A stretch of DNA of 64,000 nt from Bog-473 sp963750075. GTDB lineage: Bacteria; Actinomycetota; Acidimicrobiia; Acidimicrobiales; RAAP-2. The position numbers and the translations under genes were made by a program. Location: NCBI GenBank assembly GCA_963750075.1, contig CAVVPG010000004.1:434001-498000 (forward strand), given 5' to 3'. How positions within the stretch are numbered: position 1 is the stretch's first letter; each line of letters begins with the position of its first letter. The notes under the pieces were generated by a model. It made no database searches, was not told where the DNA came from, and was given only the letters and a program-made list of their open reading frames with translations. Below, piece after piece: positions 24,661 to 33,302 of this stretch.

Positions 24661-26385
24661 ATGCACGACGGGCCGGCGGCGACGGGGGACGGCGCCGCAC
24701 CCGGCACCACGCTCTCCGACGCTCCCGGCACCCCGGGGCCCCGGGGGGCGCCGGCCGTGGGCGCAGACGCGGCCGGGGGCCGGTGGCGACGGGCGTGGGA
24801 GCGTCTCGACCGCAACGGGCTGCGCGCCTTCTGGGTGGCCGCGGCCGCCGCGCTCGGCCTCCAGTTGGCCCTCTTCCTCGGCGTCAGCACCTTCCGCTAC
24901 CACCGCTTCGACCTCTACACAGACTTCGGCACCTACGCACAGGCGTTCTCGGTCATCGCGCACGGGAACCTGAATCCCTACGACACCTTCCAGACCTATC
25001 CCTTCTGGCAGAACCACTTCGAGCTCGCGATGTGGCCCATCGGCCTGCTGGGTTCGGCGTGGCCGCACCCGGTCGTCCTGCTCTGGATGCAGGACATCGC
25101 CGTCGTCGCCACCGAGCTCGTCGTGCTGCTGTGGGTCGGGCAGATCTGCGTGGAGCGCGTGGGGCCGCGGCGCCTGCAGGTCGCGCTCGTGGTCCTGGTC
25201 GCCACCGTCGCCAACGCGTGGTGGTGGGAGGCCACGATCTTCGACGTCCACTTCGAGACCTTCGGCATGCCCTTCGCCGTGCTCAGCGCCTATGCGCTGT
25301 GGCAGGGCCGGCCACGGACCGCCTGGGTGGCCGCCCTCGTGGGCGTGCTCTTCGGCGACGTCGTCGCGCTGTCCATCATCTTCGTCGGGCTGGCGGGGCT
25401 GTGCTCGGGGCGCGTGCGGGGCCGCGCCCGGGGCGTGTGGCACGCGACCGGGCTGGCCGCCTTCGGCCTCGCCTGGTTGCTCCTCGTCACCGCGGTCCAC
25501 GGCAACCAGGGCTCCAACGTGCCGATCTACTACGGCTGGATCGTCCACGAGCCCTCGAACGCGTCCAGCTGGGCCGTCTACGGCGCGCTCGTGGCGCATC
25601 CGTCGGCCGACCTCCACGTCGTGCGAACGCACGTCGGCGCGCTGTGGCGCGTCGTCGCCACCGGCGGGGCGCTGGGCCTCCTGACGCCGTGGGGCCTGTT
25701 CCAGGCCGTCGCCGTCCTCGTGCCCGTCGCCCTCAACGTCAACGGGTCGTTCTGGCTGCTGCCCGTCGGCGCCTTCCAGACGGTGACCGCCGTCCCCTTC
25801 ATCCTCGTCGGGACCGTCATGGTCCTGGTGTGGCTGGGTCGGGGACTGCCGGACTGGCCGCCGGGGCGGGGACGCCACCACCGGGCGGCCCTCGCCCCCT
25901 GGCGCGGGCCGGCGGCGTGGGCGCTCGGCGCAGCCGTGCTCGTGCTGGCGCTCTCCCAGAGCTTGCCCCTCTGGGACCAGCTGGTCTCGGGCTGGGACAC
26001 GCCGTCCATCCTCAGCTCGGTCAGCGGCGCGGCCGCCGCCCAGCTGCGTGCCGTCCAGGCCGAGATCCCCCCGGGCGCCGAGCTCGTCGTCTCCGGCGGC
26101 GTGGTGGGGCGCTTCACGGACCGCCAGGCGGTGTACCCGATTGAGCCCGCGCCGCAGAACCCGATCCCGATCACCTCGGGCACCGTCGTCTTCGTCCTGA
26201 CCAACCAGGGCGAAGAGGGTGTGATCCCCGCGGGCCGGCGGGTGGACGCGGCGTTCGTCGCCGACCGGCTCGGGGCAAGGCCGTTGCTGGCCAGGGACGG
26301 AGTGACGGCGTACGTCTGGCACCCGGCGCCGGGCACACCGGCCCTGGTCCTGCCGACCACCAGCGCCACGGGGGCACATCCCTAG
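24661..26385 (+). CDS. DUF2079-family polytopic membrane protein
   Basis: 574 residues: a ~45-residue Gly/Ala/Pro-rich N-terminus, then about ten membrane spans. DLYTDFGTYAQAFSVIAHGN followed by FWQNHFELAMWPIGLL and ATIFDVHFETFGMPFAVLSA is the DUF2079 pattern (D-G-Y-Q in the first outside loop; FH-E later). The ~130-residue C-terminal part after the last span is soluble (PPGAELVVSGGVVGRFTDRQ). DUF2079 proteins are suspected GT-C-like transferases, but the activity is not established. Probably in one operon with the PIG-V-like gene. Confidence 0.85.
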   Translation: MHDGPAATGDGAAPGTTLSDAPGTPGPRGAPAVGADAAGGRWRRAWERLDRNGLRAFWVAAAAALGLQLALFLGVSTFRYHRFDLYTDFGTYAQAFSVIAHGNLNPYDTFQTYPFWQNHFELAMWPIGLLGSAWPHPVVLLWMQDIAVVATELVVLLWVGQICVERVGPRRLQVALVVLVATVANAWWWEATIFDVHFETFGMPFAVLSAYALWQGRPRTAWVAALVGVLFGDVVALSIIFVGLAGLCSGRVRGRARGVWHATGLAAFGLAWLLLVTAVHGNQGSNVPIYYGWIVHEPSNASSWAVYGALVAHPSADLHVVRTHVGALWRVVATGGALGLLTPWGLFQAVAVLVPVALNVNGSFWLLPVGAFQTVTAVPFILVGTVMVLVWLGRGLPDWPPGRGRHHRAALAPWRGPAAWALGAAVLVLALSQSLPLWDQLVSGWDTPSILSSVSGAAAAQLRAVQAEIPPGAELVVSGGVVGRFTDRQAVYPIEPAPQNPIPITSGTVVFVLTNQGEEGVIPAGRRVDAAFVADRLGARPLLARDGVTAYVWHPAPGTPALVLPTTSATGAHP

Positions 26386-26409
26386 CGCGAAGTGGGGCAC
26401 GATGGGCCC

Positions 26410-27357
26410 ATGGCACACGACCGCACGTTCCGCTTCGCGGCGCAATTGAGCAAGGCGCCCGACGGCACGGCCCGCTCCTGGGCCGAACAAGCCCGGCGGG
26501 CCGAGGACCTCGGCTTCAGCGCGCTGTTGATGCCCGATCACTTCGGGGACCAGCTGGCCCCGGTGCCCGCGCTCGCCGCCGTTGCCGGCGCCACCACGTC
26601 GCTGCGCATGGGCGCGCTCGTCTTCTGCAACGACTACCGCCACCCCTTCGTGTTCGCCAAGGAGGCGGCCACCCTCGACGTGCTGAGCGAGGGACGCCTC
26701 GAGCTCAGCCTCGGCGCCGGCTGGATGCGCACCGACTACGACGAGGCCGGGATCCCCTACGACCTCCCGGCCGTGCGGGTGGCGCGCTTCGAGGAGGCGG
26801 TGCAGGTCGTCCAGGGCCTGCTGCGCACCGACGGCCCCTTCTCCTTCCACGGCGAGCACTACGAGGTGCGGGAGCACACGCTCACGCCGCGGCCGGTGCA
26901 GCGGCCGGGGCCCCCGCTCATCATCGGGGGCGGGGGCAGACGGGTGCTGTCCTTTGCCGCCCGCCACGCCGACATCGTGAGCATCAACGTGAACCTGCGC
27001 GAGGGGACGGGCGGGGCCGAGACGGCGTCCGACGCCACGCCCGAGCGCACCCGCCAGAAGATCGCCTGGGTGAAGGAGGCGGCGGGCGACCGCTTCGCGG
27101 ACGTCGAGCTCAATTCGCTGATCGGCTTCGTCCTCGTGACCGACGACGCGGCCGGACTGGCGGGCCAGATGGCGCCCGCCTTCGGCATCGACCCGGCCGA
27201 CGCTCTCCACGTCCCGCTGGCCCTCATCGGGACGCTCGACGAGATGGCCGAGGAGCTCGAGTGGCGCCGCGCCGAGTACGGCATCTCCTACTGGTCGATC
27301 GAGTCCGACGGCTGGGAGGCGCTCGGCCCGGTCGTGAGCAAGCTGGCCGGCACGTGA
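26410..27357 (+). CDS. F420-dependent LLM-class oxidoreductase (TIGR03621-like)
   Basis: 315 residues. The luciferase-like TIM barrel is recognisable from FSALLMPDHFGDQLAPVPAL, LRMGALVFCNDYRHPFVFAK, and EGRLELSLGAGWMRTDYDEA. The pattern fits the TIGR03621 subfamily, predicted from mycobacteria to use deazaflavin F420. The alternative ATG at 26392 adds six residues without similarity. The stop overlaps the next gene's GTG (GTGA), so the alpha/beta hydrolase is likely co-translated; a shared catabolic step is plausible but not specified. Confidence 0.85.
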   Translation: MAHDRTFRFAAQLSKAPDGTARSWAEQARRAEDLGFSALLMPDHFGDQLAPVPALAAVAGATTSLRMGALVFCNDYRHPFVFAKEAATLDVLSEGRLELSLGAGWMRTDYDEAGIPYDLPAVRVARFEEAVQVVQGLLRTDGPFSFHGEHYEVREHTLTPRPVQRPGPPLIIGGGGRRVLSFAARHADIVSINVNLREGTGGAETASDATPERTRQKIAWVKEAAGDRFADVELNSLIGFVLVTDDAAGLAGQMAPAFGIDPADALHVPLALIGTLDEMAEELEWRRAEYGISYWSIESDGWEALGPVVSKLAGT

Positions 27358-28250
27358 CCATCGCGACCAGCACCGGGTGGGAGGCGATCGGCAGCCACCG
27401 CGACCTGTGCGGCGAGCGCATCTTCACCATCGATGCACCCTCCATCGGGCCCGAGCGCCACGTGCCCCTCCTCGTCCTGCACGGCTTCCCGACCTCGTCG
27501 TTCGACTACGCCGCCGTGCTCGACGGCCTGCGGGCCGCGCGCCGTGTCCTGCTGCTCGACCTGCTCGGCTACGGGCTCTCCGCCAAACCCGACCGTGCGT
27601 ACTCCATGGCGTTGCAGGCCGACGTCGCCGCCGCCTACGTCGCCGAGCTGGGCGTCGACCGGCTGGCCCTGCTCACCCACGACATGGGCGACACCGTCGG
27701 CGGCGAGCTGCTGGCCCGGCGGGCCGAGGGAACGTGGCCGGTGGAGATCACGCGCCGCGTCGTCACCAACGGGAGCATCTATATCGACCAGGCGCGCCTC
27801 ACCGGCGGCCAGCAGATGCTGCTCGGGCTGCCCGACGAGATGCTGCCCGAAGAGGTGCCGATCGACGCCGTGTCACTGACCCAGAGCCTGCGCGACACGT
27901 TCAGCGCGGGCACACCCCTCGTACCCGAGGGGTGGCCCGAGGACCCGGTGCCGTCGGCGGCGGCGCAGGTCGTCCACGGCGACGGGCACCGCGTGCTGCC
28001 GCGGCTGATCCGCTACATCGAGGAACGGCGGGCCAACGAGCGCCGCTTCACCGGCGCCATCGAGACCGACCCCTCGCCGCTGCACATCGTGTGGGGGCTG
28101 GACGACCCGATCGCCGTCCCGTCCATGGTCGACACGCTCTTGGCCGCCCGACCCGACGCGACGGCCACCCGCCTGGACGGGGTGGGCCACTACCCCATGG
28201 TCGAGGCGCCGCAGCGCTTCCTCGGCGCCGCGCTGGCGGGGTTGGTCTGA
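27354..28250 (+). CDS. Alpha/beta hydrolase
   Basis: 298 residues from a GTG overlapping the previous stop. HGFPTSSFDYAAVLDGL is the oxyanion-hole region; the nucleophile elbow reads LLTHDMGDTVGGE, so Asp (H-D-M-G-D) replaces Ser at the nucleophile position, as in epoxide hydrolases and haloalkane dehalogenases. The C-terminal HIVWGLDDPIA and DGVGHYPMVEAPQRF carry the acid and His residues. An Asp nucleophile suggests epoxide hydrolase- or dehalogenase-like chemistry rather than an esterase; the substrate is unknown. Confidence 0.85.
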   Translation: MTIATSTGWEAIGSHRDLCGERIFTIDAPSIGPERHVPLLVLHGFPTSSFDYAAVLDGLRAARRVLLLDLLGYGLSAKPDRAYSMALQADVAAAYVAELGVDRLALLTHDMGDTVGGELLARRAEGTWPVEITRRVVTNGSIYIDQARLTGGQQMLLGLPDEMLPEEVPIDAVSLTQSLRDTFSAGTPLVPEGWPEDPVPSAAAQVVHGDGHRVLPRLIRYIEERRANERRFTGAIETDPSPLHIVWGLDDPIAVPSMVDTLLAARPDATATRLDGVGHYPMVEAPQRFLGAALAGLV

Positions 28251-28292
28251 GCCCCCCGGGGGGGACCTGGAGGTCGGCTTAACCTGACGGCC

Positions 28293-29099
28293 GTGCGGAG
28301 ACGTCGTCGACCCTCGAACCGCTACGAGCTCCTCACCTGCGCCTGGTCTGGGCACGTCCTGGTCGGGACCGAGGCGGCACTGATCACTCCCGGCGATGCG
28401 CTGCTCGTGCGCGACGAGGGTGCGGTGCGCTGGTACCGCTGCCTGCGGTGCGACGGCTGGGTGCAGCGGCCCAGGCCGGAGAGCCCGAACCGGGAGCGGG
28501 TCGAGAGCAGGGACGAGATCGAGCTGCCCCTGCGCGGCGCGGCCCTGCGCGACCGCTACGTGCTCCGCCTGATCGCCCTCGACCGCGCCGTCCACGTCGT
28601 GGTGCTGACCAGTCTGGCCGTCGTGCTGTTCACCTTCGCTGCGCACGATCAGGCACTGCACCGTGACTACGAGAACATCATGGACGCGTTGGCGGGCGGT
28701 GCGCCCGGCGCCTCGCAGGCCCGCGGGGTCCTCGGCTACCTCGGCCGCGCCTTCAAGTACTCCCCGCAGCACCTACGGATCCTCGGGTTCGTCTTGCTGG
28801 CCTACGCCGCGCTGGAGGCAACGGAGATGGTCGGACTCTGGCTCAACAAGCGGTGGGCCGAATACCTCACCTTCATCGCCACGACCGTCCTGGTTCCCTA
28901 CGAGGTGTACGAGCTCACGCTCAGCGTGAGCGTGTTCAAGCTCGTGACCCTGGCGATCAACCTCGCCGTCGTGATCTACCTCCTCTTCGCCAAGCGGCTC
29001 TTCGGGCTCCGCGGCGGGCACCGGGCCGAGGAGGCGCGCCGCGAGCTCTCCAGCGGTTGGGCGGCCATCGAGCGGGCCACACCCGCCCTGTCCGCCTGA
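28293..29099 (+). CDS. DUF2127-type membrane protein
   Basis: 268 residues with about four membrane spans after a ~95-residue soluble N-terminus that contains one CxxC (YRCLRCDGWVQRP), a possible metal site. VLRLIALDRAVHVVVLTSLA begins TM1; RILGFVLLAYAALEATEMVG and EYLTFIATTVLVPYEVYELT follow the DUF2127 consensus. Function unknown; the CxxC-bearing N-terminus is longer than in many DUF2127 proteins. GTG start; convergent with the sulfatase gene. Confidence 0.8.
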   Translation: MRRRRRPSNRYELLTCAWSGHVLVGTEAALITPGDALLVRDEGAVRWYRCLRCDGWVQRPRPESPNRERVESRDEIELPLRGAALRDRYVLRLIALDRAVHVVVLTSLAVVLFTFAAHDQALHRDYENIMDALAGGAPGASQARGVLGYLGRAFKYSPQHLRILGFVLLAYAALEATEMVGLWLNKRWAEYLTFIATTVLVPYEVYELTLSVSVFKLVTLAINLAVVIYLLFAKRLFGLRGGHRAEEARRELSSGWAAIERATPALSA

Positions 29100-29102
29100 C
29101 GA

Positions 29103-30746
29103 TCAGGCCGGCGCCATCACCTTGAGGTGGCGCTCCTCCGCCGGCAGGCTGGCGTAGAGGTCGGCGACCAGGTCGTCGCGCCGGGAGCGCCGCGCCGGGT
29201 CGTCCCACAGGTTCTCGAACTGGTAGGGGTCGTCCTCGACGTTGTAGAGCTCGCCGGTGGCGATGGCCACGCCCCCGGGGCCGGTGCCCGACTGCTCGTA
29301 GACGACGGGGCAGGGGTCGAGGACGCCGTCGCCCCAGACCTCCTCGAGCCCGTTGGGCTGTCCCGCCGTGGACGGCTCGTAGACGGTGCACAGCCATCCG
29401 TCGCGATAGACGGAGCGAAGATGCATGCCGTAACCGGGGAACTGGCTGTCCCACTCGCACAGGGCACGCTCGCGCCCCGGCTCGCCGTCGGCCCTCGGGA
29501 GCGCGCTGCCCTGCATCCAGGACGCCGGGTCCACCCCGGCGATGGCGCAGAACGTCGGCGCCAGGTCCACCTGGCCGACCGGGTCGTCGACCGTCGCCGG
29601 CGCGATGCCGGCGGACGGGGCCGGCCGCCACACGAAGGGCAGCCGCATCAACGCGTCGGTGTGGTACGGGCCCTTGTACAGGAGCCCGAAGTCCCCCTGC
29701 ATCTCGCCGTGGTCGGTGGTGAAGATGACGTCGGTGTCGTCCAGCCAGCCCCGCTGCCCGACCGCGGCGAGCACCCGGCCGCAGGCCTCGTCGATCAGCT
29801 CGTTCATCACGTGCACCTTGGCGTTGACCTCGCGGATCTGGTCGTGACGCAGGCGGGAGGGGACGAAGGCCGCCGGGCCCCCCTCCATGTTGGGGAACCT
29901 GCCCTCCCAGTAGGCGAGCCAGTGCGGCGGTTTGCGTGTCAGCACCTCACGCACTGCATCGTCCGAGCCGGGATGGCCCGGCGGGAGGGCGAGGTCCTGC
30001 CAGGGCACCCGGTACAGCTCGGAGGCCGGCGGGTCCCAGGGATGGTGCGGGTCGGGGAAGGACATCCAGCAGAACCACGGGTCGTCATCGCCCAGCGACG
30101 ACAGCCAGTCGACCGTGAGGTCGGCGACCCAATCCGTGTGGTACCACGGGCGCGGGATCGGATTGTTCTTCGTCTCGGGCGCCGCGGTGTCGCCGCCCGG
30201 CTCGGCCTGGAGCAAGCCCGCGAAGCTGTGCAGGTGCTCGGGGTGGTGCTCCTTGAGCCAGCGGCCGTAGTGCGCGATCGGATGGTTGCCCCAGGCGGCG
30301 GCGTGCATGGCCTGCTCCGACCGCTCGAAGCCCCGCCACGGGCCGGTGTGGCCGCGGGCGGCCCGGGCGTTCTCCTCCCACACGAGCTTGGGGTCGAAGC
30401 CGGGCTCGAAGTGGGCCTTGCCCAGGAGCGCGGTGCGGTAGCCCGCCGCGTCGTGGAGGTACCGGGCGACGGAGGGCGCGTCGACGGGCAGGGGAATGCC
30501 GTTGGCCACCACGCCGTGCGTGCGGACGTACTGGCCGGTCAGCATGGTCGAGCGGGCGGGCATGCACACCGTGTTCTGGTTGTAGGCGCGCCGGTAGTTG
30601 ATGCCCTCGGCGGCCAGGCGGTCGACGACGGGCGTGCGGGCCACCGTGCCGCCGTTGCAGCCGAGACTGTCGTAGCGCTGCTGGTCGGTGGTGATGAAGA
30701 GGATGTTGCGGCGGCGCGCCAATGCCGGCGGCTCGGCCTCAGGCAT
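29103..30746 (-). CDS. Type I sulfatase (arylsulfatase/choline-sulfatase-like)
   Basis: 547 residues, no signal peptide, so probably cytoplasmic. RNILFITTDQQRYDSLGCNG near the N-terminus supplies metal-binding Asp residues. The formylglycine motif is C61-M-P-A-R (CxPxR with Ala at the fourth position). Later come DPWFCWMSFPDPHHPWDPP and DDTDVIFTTDHGEMQGDFGL. It hydrolyses sulfate esters; the Cys must be converted to formylglycine by a maturase, and none is encoded in the window. Ends next to DUF2127 and overlaps the DUF1330 gene by 8 bp at its start. Confidence 0.92.
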   Translation of the reverse strand: MPEAEPPALARRRNILFITTDQQRYDSLGCNGGTVARTPVVDRLAAEGINYRRAYNQNTVCMPARSTMLTGQYVRTHGVVANGIPLPVDAPSVARYLHDAAGYRTALLGKAHFEPGFDPKLVWEENARAARGHTGPWRGFERSEQAMHAAAWGNHPIAHYGRWLKEHHPEHLHSFAGLLQAEPGGDTAAPETKNNPIPRPWYHTDWVADLTVDWLSSLGDDDPWFCWMSFPDPHHPWDPPASELYRVPWQDLALPPGHPGSDDAVREVLTRKPPHWLAYWEGRFPNMEGGPAAFVPSRLRHDQIREVNAKVHVMNELIDEACGRVLAAVGQRGWLDDTDVIFTTDHGEMQGDFGLLYKGPYHTDALMRLPFVWRPAPSAGIAPATVDDPVGQVDLAPTFCAIAGVDPASWMQGSALPRADGEPGRERALCEWDSQFPGYGMHLRSVYRDGWLCTVYEPSTAGQPNGLEEVWGDGVLDPCPVVYEQSGTGPGGVAIATGELYNVEDDPYQFENLWDDPARRSRRDDLVADLYASLPAEERHLKVMAPA

Positions 30747-31188
30747 CTGCCGCCCCGGCGCGCCCCCGGTCGGCCAGCGCGTCCATGACCGGCTCGCAGG
30801 CCAGGAGCACCGTGCGGTCGAGGCCACGCTCGCGGTGGCCGTGGGCCGACTCGTAGCTGGGCGAGGTGACCATGTCGATGAAGGCGGACCGGCTGGGGTA
30901 CGACACCAGCGCCACGAGGTCCCACGCGTCGTCGGCGGCGTCCCCGATCAGCACGTGCTCGGGCCGGCCCGTCCACAGGACCCGCCCACCCCGGGCCTCG
31001 ACCATCGCGATGACCTGGTCGCTGTAGTCGCGGTACGCGGCGGCGCCGGTCGTGGCGGTCGCAGCGCCGTCGCCCGCGGCCTCCCCCTCGGGCCGCGCGA
31101 AGTGCAGCAGGTTGAGCATCACCACCTCGCCGTCACGAGTGCCGTGGGCGAATTCGGTGAACTGCTCTCTCGTCGGCGTGATGGCCAT
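30739..31188 (-). CDS. DUF1330-family protein
   Basis: 149 residues. The ATG at 31188 is preceded by GGGGAGGG. GEVVMLNLLHFARPEG at the N-terminus, GGRVLWTGRPEHVLIGD centrally and ALVSYPSRSAFIDMVTSP match the dimeric ferredoxin-like DUF1330 family, whose function is unclear. It overlaps the sulfatase start by 8 bp and is likely its operon leader. Confidence 0.85.
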   Translation of the reverse strand: MAITPTREQFTEFAHGTRDGEVVMLNLLHFARPEGEAAGDGAATATTGAAAYRDYSDQVIAMVEARGGRVLWTGRPEHVLIGDAADDAWDLVALVSYPSRSAFIDMVTSPSYESAHGHRERGLDRTVLLACEPVMDALADRGRAGAADA

Positions 31189-31289
31189 CCATACCCTCCC
31201 CTGTCCCTGCGTCCGGCTCCGTCGCCGGGCCGCTCGTCCCGGTCCCGGTCCGGTCGCCACGCCGGGACCCGCGCCGGGAAGGCGGCGGG

Positions 31290-31922
31290 TCACTCCGAGG
31301 CGAGCAAACGCTGCAGGTCGAGTTCGAGATCCTCTATCAGCTCCAGCAGCAGGCGCAAACGCTCCTCCGCGCCGTCCGCCGCCAGGAGGCGCTGCGCGTC
31401 GTACGCGTTCACGGGTGCGGCCGCGCAGAGCAGCCACGAGGCCACCTCGGAGTCGCCGTCACCGTCCAGCGCCACGTCGGGGGACAGCGCCGGCGCGCCA
31501 CCGTGCTCGGCCAGCAGCGCACGGGCCCGGCGCACCCGCCGGGTGACCTCGTCCACGACCGGGCCCGGGTCCTCCAGTCCAGGCACGGGCAACGGCTCGG
31601 TGACCAGCGCCACCGGGTAGGGGTCGTCGGGCAGCCATTGCTCGACCTCAATCAGCGCCTCGCCCCGGACCTCGAGGAGCCAGCGCCCGTCCGGGAGCTC
31701 GATCTCCCGCGTGATCTCGCACCGCGTGCCGAGGGCGGACCGTTCGTCCCCTCCTCCCACCTCCGAGCCGCGCTCGATCAGGACGATGCCGAACCGGCGG
31801 TCGCCCGCCAGGCAGTCCCCCATCAGCCGGCGGTAGCGCGGCTCGAACACGTGCAGCGGCATGGAGGCGTGGGGGAACAGCACGGCCGAGAGAGGGAACA
31901 TCGGCAGTCGTGTCCCGGGCAC
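31290..31922 (-). CDS. LON substrate-binding-domain protein
   Basis: 210 residues from a GTG at 31922. RLPMFPLSAVLFPHASMPLH followed by VFEPRYRRLMGDCLAGDRRF is the N-terminal Lon substrate-binding (PUA-like) domain. No AAA or protease domain follows; the C-terminus is helical and acidic (LRLLLELIEDLELDLQRLLA). Stand-alone LON-domain proteins are common in actinobacteria and of unknown function. A GTG at 31937 is an alternative start. The 550-bp leader upstream holds the structures at 32000-32342. Confidence 0.88.
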   Translation of the reverse strand: MPGTRLPMFPLSAVLFPHASMPLHVFEPRYRRLMGDCLAGDRRFGIVLIERGSEVGGGDERSALGTRCEITREIELPDGRWLLEVRGEALIEVEQWLPDDPYPVALVTEPLPVPGLEDPGPVVDEVTRRVRRARALLAEHGGAPALSPDVALDGDGDSEVASWLLCAAAPVNAYDAQRLLAADGAEERLRLLLELIEDLELDLQRLLASE

Positions 31923-31999
31923 GCCCCACCATGGCACGGCCCCACGGCTGCGTGCACCCGGGCGAGCGGGGGTCAGCAGGCCGCGTCCACCCACGCGAG

Positions 32000-32025
32000 A
32001 AGGACCGGCCTCGCGACCGGTCCTT
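32000..32025. terminator. 9-bp perfect hairpin in the leader of the LON-domain gene
   Basis: AAGGACCGG and CCGGTCCTT enclose an 8-nt loop. No T tract follows on the minus strand and only a weak one on the plus strand, so it may be a terminator or an RNA structure in the long leader upstream of 31922. Confidence 0.45.
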
Positions 32026-32177
32026 GACTCGTTGTCATTGTGTCTGTTCGCAGCCCTTGGCTCCAGCCTGCGGCGCAACGAGGTGCGGGGGCCGCCTTGT
32101 CGGCCGGCCGGCACACGCACCGGCGCGAGCACGGCCTGAGTTCATGCACCGGGCTTCCACCAAGTGGCTGCTCCGAG

Positions 32178-32205
32178 GCGTCACCGAAGCCGACATCGGT
32201 GACGC
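32178..32205 (-). promoter_or_regulatory. 10-bp perfect hairpin following a mini-ORF
   Basis: GCGTCACCGA and TCGGTGACGC form a perfect 10-bp stem with an 8-nt loop. On the minus strand it begins 4 nt after the stop of the 14-codon ORF at 32210-32254. There is no U tract, so attenuation or RNA stabilisation is as plausible as termination. Confidence 0.5.
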
Positions 32206-32209
32206 AGTC

Positions 32210-32254
32210 TCAACCCGGCGGATCGAGCTCCTCGGTCGAGCGTGTCGATGGCAT
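32210..32254 (-). CDS. Candidate 14-residue leader peptide or small ORF
   Basis: ATG at 32254 opens MPSTRSTEELDPPG and stops with TGA. It is preceded by GAAAGGAG ending 6 nt from the ATG, one of the strongest Shine-Dalgarno matches in the window, and followed 4 nt later by a 10-bp hairpin. A plausible promoter lies at 32314-32342. The arrangement of promoter, strong ribosome-binding site, short ORF and hairpin resembles an attenuator leader or a small-protein gene. The peptide has no run of one amino acid that would identify a sensed tRNA. Chance cannot be excluded for an ORF this short. Confidence 0.35.
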   Translation of the reverse strand: MPSTRSTEELDPPG

Positions 32255-32313
32255 CGGCAGCTCCTTTCACTCGGGGCAACGGCGGGTGCTCCGTCTGCCG
32301 CCCGTTTGGCTCC

Positions 32314-32342
32314 AGTATCTCCCTCGCTCCGGGCCGTGTGAA
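32314..32342 (-). promoter_or_regulatory. Candidate sigma-70-type promoter
   Basis: On the minus strand TTCACA (32342-32337) and GATACT (32319-32314) are separated by exactly 17 nt, matching 5 of 6 and 4 of 6 consensus positions. It would start a transcript near 32307 carrying the mini-ORF and possibly the LON-domain gene. The rest of 32255-32474 shows no gene. Confidence 0.4.
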
Positions 32343-32474
32343 CCCCACGCGAACTGGACCTTCGCGAAGCCCCTGGTGAAGCCGGGCACCGTCACGCGAA
32401 CTTCATCTCTTTGTGACCCCGGAGGGCAACGACGGCCCGTGGTGGTGGCGCGGCAGGTCCCCTACGCTCTGCGC

Positions 32475-33302
32475 ATGGCACTGCCCACCCCCAAGGAGAA
32501 CACGACGGCACTCGTCACGGGCGCCTCGTCGGGCATCGGCGCCGAGATGGCGCGGGAGCTTGCCCGGCGCGGCCACGGTGTGACGCTGGTGGCCCGGCGC
32601 GAGGACCGCCTCAAGACGCTGGCCGACGAGCTCGCGAAGGCGCACGCCATCCGCGCCGAGGTCATCGCGGCCGACCTCACCGACGCGGGCTCGCGGGCCG
32701 AGCTCCCGGCCGAGCTGGAACGGCGCGGGCTGACGCCCGACATCCTGGTCAACAACGCGGGCTTCACGACGATGGGCCCGGTGCACCGCGCCGACCGTGC
32801 AGGAGAGCTCGCGATGGTGCGCACCAACGTGGAGGCGGTGGTCGACCTGTGCACCCTCTTCGTGGCCGGCATGGTGACCCGGCACCGCGGGGCGGTCCTC
32901 AACACCGCGTCGACCGCCGCCTTCCAACCGCTGCCGGGGCAAGCCGGCTACGGGGCCTCGAAGGCGTTCGTGCTGTCCTACAGCCGGGCGCTCGGCGCCG
33001 AGCTGCGCGGGACCGGCGTGACCGTCACGACGCTGTGCCCCGGGCCCGTCGAGACGGGCTTCGCCGAGGTGGCGGGCCTCACCGACGAAGAGGCCGGCGA
33101 GACGCTGCCCAGGTTCATGTGGTTACCGGCCGCCGACGTGGCCCGGGCGGCCGTCGAGGGCCTCGCCGCCGGCCGGCCGGTCGTCATCCCCGGGGCGGCG
33201 AACCGGGCCGCGGCGGCCCTGGGCCACCTCGCACCGAAAGCGCTGATCCTGCCGCTGATGGCCCAGCGGCACCCCGGCCTCAAGCAAGCGCCGCCATCCT
33301 GA
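32475..33302 (+). CDS. Short-chain dehydrogenase/reductase (SDR)
   Basis: 275 residues from the ATG at 32475. TALVTGASSGIGAEMARELA carries the TGxxxGIG motif; ILVNNAG, the NTAST strand and YGASK (catalytic Tyr/Lys) are intact. The C-terminus has CPGPVETGFAE. The classical SDR type resembles those annotated as DltE/YqjQ-like oxidoreductases. Its stop and the P450 start share one base (TGATG), so the two are translationally coupled and may act on the same substrate. Confidence 0.9.
   Translation: MALPTPKENTTALVTGASSGIGAEMARELARRGHGVTLVARREDRLKTLADELAKAHAIRAEVIAADLTDAGSRAELPAELERRGLTPDILVNNAGFTTMGPVHRADRAGELAMVRTNVEAVVDLCTLFVAGMVTRHRGAVLNTASTAAFQPLPGQAGYGASKAFVLSYSRALGAELRGTGVTVTTLCPGPVETGFAEVAGLTDEEAGETLPRFMWLPAADVARAAVEGLAAGRPVVIPGAANRAAAALGHLAPKALILPLMAQRHPGLKQAPPS

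Noticed and set aside
23309..26385. A complete arabinan/mannan synthesis locus
   Set aside because: Two GT-C-like membrane proteins alone do not identify the polymer; no donor-synthesis gene is adjacent.
24592..27210. 872-codon minus-strand frame
   Set aside because: Antisense to DUF2079 and the LLM oxidoreductase, both of which show clear family motifs; the frame itself shows none.
28252..28264. C6/G7 palindrome after the hydrolase stop
   Set aside because: No loop and no T tract, so it cannot be called a terminator with any confidence.
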